A stretch of 6,858 bases of DNA from Cyanothece sp. UBA12306. Lineage in GTDB: Bacteria; Cyanobacteriota; Cyanobacteriia; Cyanobacteriales; Microcystaceae. The position numbers were made by a program, and so were the translations under genes. Positions 5,409-6,858 of the stretch are shown piece by piece (positions within the stretch are counted from its first letter, which is position 1; every line of letters begins with the position of its first letter). Below the pieces are notes generated by a model. The model saw nothing but the letters and a program-made list of their open reading frames with translations. It was not told where the DNA came from and searched no databases. Location of the stretch: assembly GCA_003448685.1 (NCBI GenBank), contig DLXW01000027.1, positions 1 to 6,858 on the forward strand. Reading direction: 5' to 3'.

Positions 5409-6674
5409 ATGAAATCAGTAAAATCTAATGAGTGGAAAACTTATACACAGGCTGTACAAGAGGGAAAATATGATTTATATGTTGGCAATTTATTTGGTAA
5501 ATATGATAATGTTCGGACGTATTGGGAAGATCAATTAACTAGAATTGTACTCCGTCCATTTTTGAAGAACTTAACCGAAAATAAGCGTTCTCAAGAGCAA
5601 GGGGTAAGAATTGTTGATTTAGGATGTGGTGCTGGTCAAGGTTATGATATCTTAACTAAAATTGACTACCGTGATCTCGATTTAGGATTACAACATAAAA
5701 GGGTATTGCCCTACGAAGATATATCGCTATTTTTGGGTTTAGACATTAGCCAAGCGATGGTAGAAAAAGGCAAGTCATTGTTTGGTGAACAAGCAAAAGT
5801 CCAATTTCAAGAAGCAGACTTGTCTCAAGGGTTAGGAGAGATTAAAAATACAGAATCTGCCTTTGATCTGTATTTTTCTTCCTATGGTTCATTATCCCAT
5901 CTAGCTCGTAAAGATTTGGTTACTTTGTTAGAAGATGTTTGTCATCATGGTAACAATGGAAGTTTAGTTGTCATGGATTTAATTGGCAGATATTCCATTG
6001 AATGGCCAGATTTTTGGCATGCACAGTCTGAAGAAGAAAAAGTACGTGAATATAATATGGGTTATCTGTATTCTGAGTCTGTTCGTAAAACCACAGATAT
6101 TGAATCATTTCCCCTTCGTTTTTGGACAGGAGAAGAAGTCAGAGAATTAGCTCAAGAAATAACCACCAAAACAGGGGTTAAACTTGAAGTAGTTAAATTG
6201 GTTGATCGCTCTATTTTAGTGGGTCGTCATACGGATACGAGATCTTTTAATCCTCAACTCAAACCAACTCGTCGCTTAATTAATTGTCTCCATGAAGATT
6301 ATATGCGGACGAATTTAGATGAGTTGATTTTAGATGCAAGTATCTTTCCTGAACATCGATTTATTACACCCTTGCTCAAAGACTTGATCAAATCTTGGAA
6401 TATCTTGATTGAATTTACTCAGCACCGTCTGACTCACAATTTTTCCCTACCTGATGTAACAGGATGGGATGAGTTTCCCAAACCCTTACAATTTGCTTTG
6501 ATGACTATTGATCGAGTTATTGCTGATGTGGGTTGGATGTGGTACGGTGATCCCCGTGCCAATATCATTGAACCCCAACTAGGTTATGCTTTGAGAACCT
6601 TAGAATATGAAATGCAACGAGGATGGGGATGTGGCCATGGTTTGATTGTAGTGATGAAAATACAAAAAGACTGA
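5409..6674 (+). CDS. Class I SAM-dependent methyltransferase with C-terminal extension, substrate unknown
   Basis: The 421-residue product has a Rossmann-type methyltransferase core: motif I IVDLGCGAGQG at 68-78 binds S-adenosylmethionine, D112 in GLDIS is the likely acidic residue for the ribose hydroxyls, EADLSQGL (135-142) is the next nucleotide-contact strand, and FDLYFSSYGSLSHL (152-165) is the motif IV-like strand. About 20 extra residues (about 83-106) separate motif I from the acidic strand, more than in a compact core. Residues about 275-421 form an extension rich in Trp and charged residues, with WDEFPKP (353-359) and WMWYGDPRANIIEP (376-389); I recognise no named domain there. There is no signal peptide or membrane segment, so it is probably cytoplasmic. 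The start has only a weak GGA nine bases upstream (5397-5399). It is transcribed alone, from its own candidate promoter to a double terminator. The methyl acceptor (small molecule, lipid, protein or RNA) cannot be told from sequence. Confidence 0.82.
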   Translation: MKSVKSNEWKTYTQAVQEGKYDLYVGNLFGKYDNVRTYWEDQLTRIVLRPFLKNLTENKRSQEQGVRIVDLGCGAGQGYDILTKIDYRDLDLGLQHKRVLPYEDISLFLGLDISQAMVEKGKSLFGEQAKVQFQEADLSQGLGEIKNTESAFDLYFSSYGSLSHLARKDLVTLLEDVCHHGNNGSLVVMDLIGRYSIEWPDFWHAQSEEEKVREYNMGYLYSESVRKTTDIESFPLRFWTGEEVRELAQEITTKTGVKLEVVKLVDRSILVGRHTDTRSFNPQLKPTRRLINCLHEDYMRTNLDELILDASIFPEHRFITPLLKDLIKSWNILIEFTQHRLTHNFSLPDVTGWDEFPKPLQFALMTIDRVIADVGWMWYGDPRANIIEPQLGYALRTLEYEMQRGWGCGHGLIVVMKIQKD

Positions 6675-6676
6675 TC

Positions 6677-6699
6677 ATTGTCCCTGAGGGATAATTTTT
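6677..6699 (+). terminator. First terminator hairpin after the methyltransferase gene
   Basis: ATTGTCCC (6677-6684) pairs with GGGATAAT (6688-6695) around the three-base loop TGA, including one G-T wobble, and runs directly into a T stretch ending at 6699. It begins two bases after the stop codon. It is compact and has only three G-C pairs, so it may be leaky, which would explain the second hairpin that follows. Confidence 0.55.
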
Positions 6700-6710
6700 G
6701 AGCAGCAATA

Positions 6711-6769
6711 TTGAACCTCTAAGACCAAATGCTTCGGTATTATGGTTTTAGAGGTTCAACTATTTTTTT
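6711..6769 (+). terminator. Strong second terminator with cUUCGg tetraloop
   Basis: TTGAACCTCTAAGACCA (6711-6727) pairs with 6743-6759 at all 17 positions, one being a G-T wobble. The pairing continues past one bulged A (6742) through AATGC (6728-6732) and GGTAT T (6737-6741) to close on a cUUCGg tetraloop (6732-6737). CTA and then seven T (6763-6769) follow, then further T-rich sequence. This is a strong intrinsic terminator for plus-strand transcription. Confidence 0.85.
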
Positions 6770-6794
6770 GATTTTTGATTTTTACTTTTTAATT

Positions 6795-6832
6795 AAAAAC
6801 TGGTCCGAGAAGTTGCTCCTCAACTCCCGACC
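6795..6832 (-). terminator. Candidate minus-strand terminator of a gene converging from the right
   Basis: On the minus strand GGTC (6832-6829) pairs with GACC (6805-6802), and AGTTG (6825-6821) pairs with CAACT (6815-6811) around the loop AGGAG. The middle of the stem is an imperfect G-rich/TCTCG segment. It is followed by AG and five T (6799-6795), then AATT. The order hairpin then T-run is right only for minus-strand transcription. It implies a gene ending just beyond, or within the last bases of, the window. The short minus-strand frames at the edge (for example CLTE, then TAG at 6846-6844) are too short to identify. Confidence 0.5.
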
Positions 6833-6858
6833 CATACCAATACTACTCGGTTAAGCAA

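Noticed and set aside
6820..6858. Minus-strand frame from the right edge encoding LLNRVVLVWVGS then TGA
   Set aside because: It is only 12 codons, and its stop would fall inside the proposed terminator hairpin loop. No family is recognisable, so it is not listed as a gene.
1..6858. Defence island, mobile element, CRISPR array or phage genes
   Set aside because: I found no transposase, integrase, nuclease, spaced repeats or toxin-antitoxin pair. All four long genes belong to metabolic or methyltransferase families.

Overview
The window looks like a piece of a cyanobacterial chromosome, probably from a unicellular Crocosphaera/Cyanothece/Synechocystis-type lineage. Three things suggest this. 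The first gene is a GlgA2-type glycogen synthase whose N-terminus closely resembles, from memory, Synechocystis Sll1393. The DNA is AT-rich. Two perfect copies of the cyanobacterial HIP1 octamer GCGATCGC are present. No database search was possible, so the taxonomy is inferred. There are four full-length genes, no tRNA or rRNA, no CRISPR array and no recognisable insertion sequence.

Layout: positions 1-116 hold a possible tail of an upstream reading frame, a candidate extended -10 promoter and a clear ribosome binding site. Then come glgA (117-1601, +), a hairpin terminator (1611-1648), asnB for glutamine-hydrolysing asparagine synthetase (1784-3292, +), and a convergent 657-residue glutaminase gene (3300-5273, -) whose stop lies only 7 bp from that of asnB. 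A 135-bp divergent spacer carries a good candidate sigma-70 promoter for a class I SAM-dependent methyltransferase (5409-6674, +). The right edge (6675-6858) holds two successive plus-strand terminator hairpins, followed by an opposite-facing one that implies another gene converging from outside.

The most interesting object is the glutaminase. It is two complete serine-dependent glutaminase domains fused head to tail, where the family normally has one. The two active sites differ. Domain 1 keeps the substrate-binding Tyr (Y46) but has Arg (R178) where the family has an essential Glu. Domain 2 keeps that Glu (E506) but has Ser (S374) where the family has the Tyr. This is a duplication with reciprocal active-site changes.

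Functionally, asnB and the glutaminase gene both release ammonia from glutamine. AsnB channels it into asparagine, while glutaminase releases it freely and yields glutamate. They are convergent with almost no gap, so read-through from either would be antisense to the other. GlgA stores carbon as glycogen. Carbon storage and amide-nitrogen metabolism are thus side by side, but separate promoters and terminators argue against a single operon. The methyltransferase substrate is unknown.
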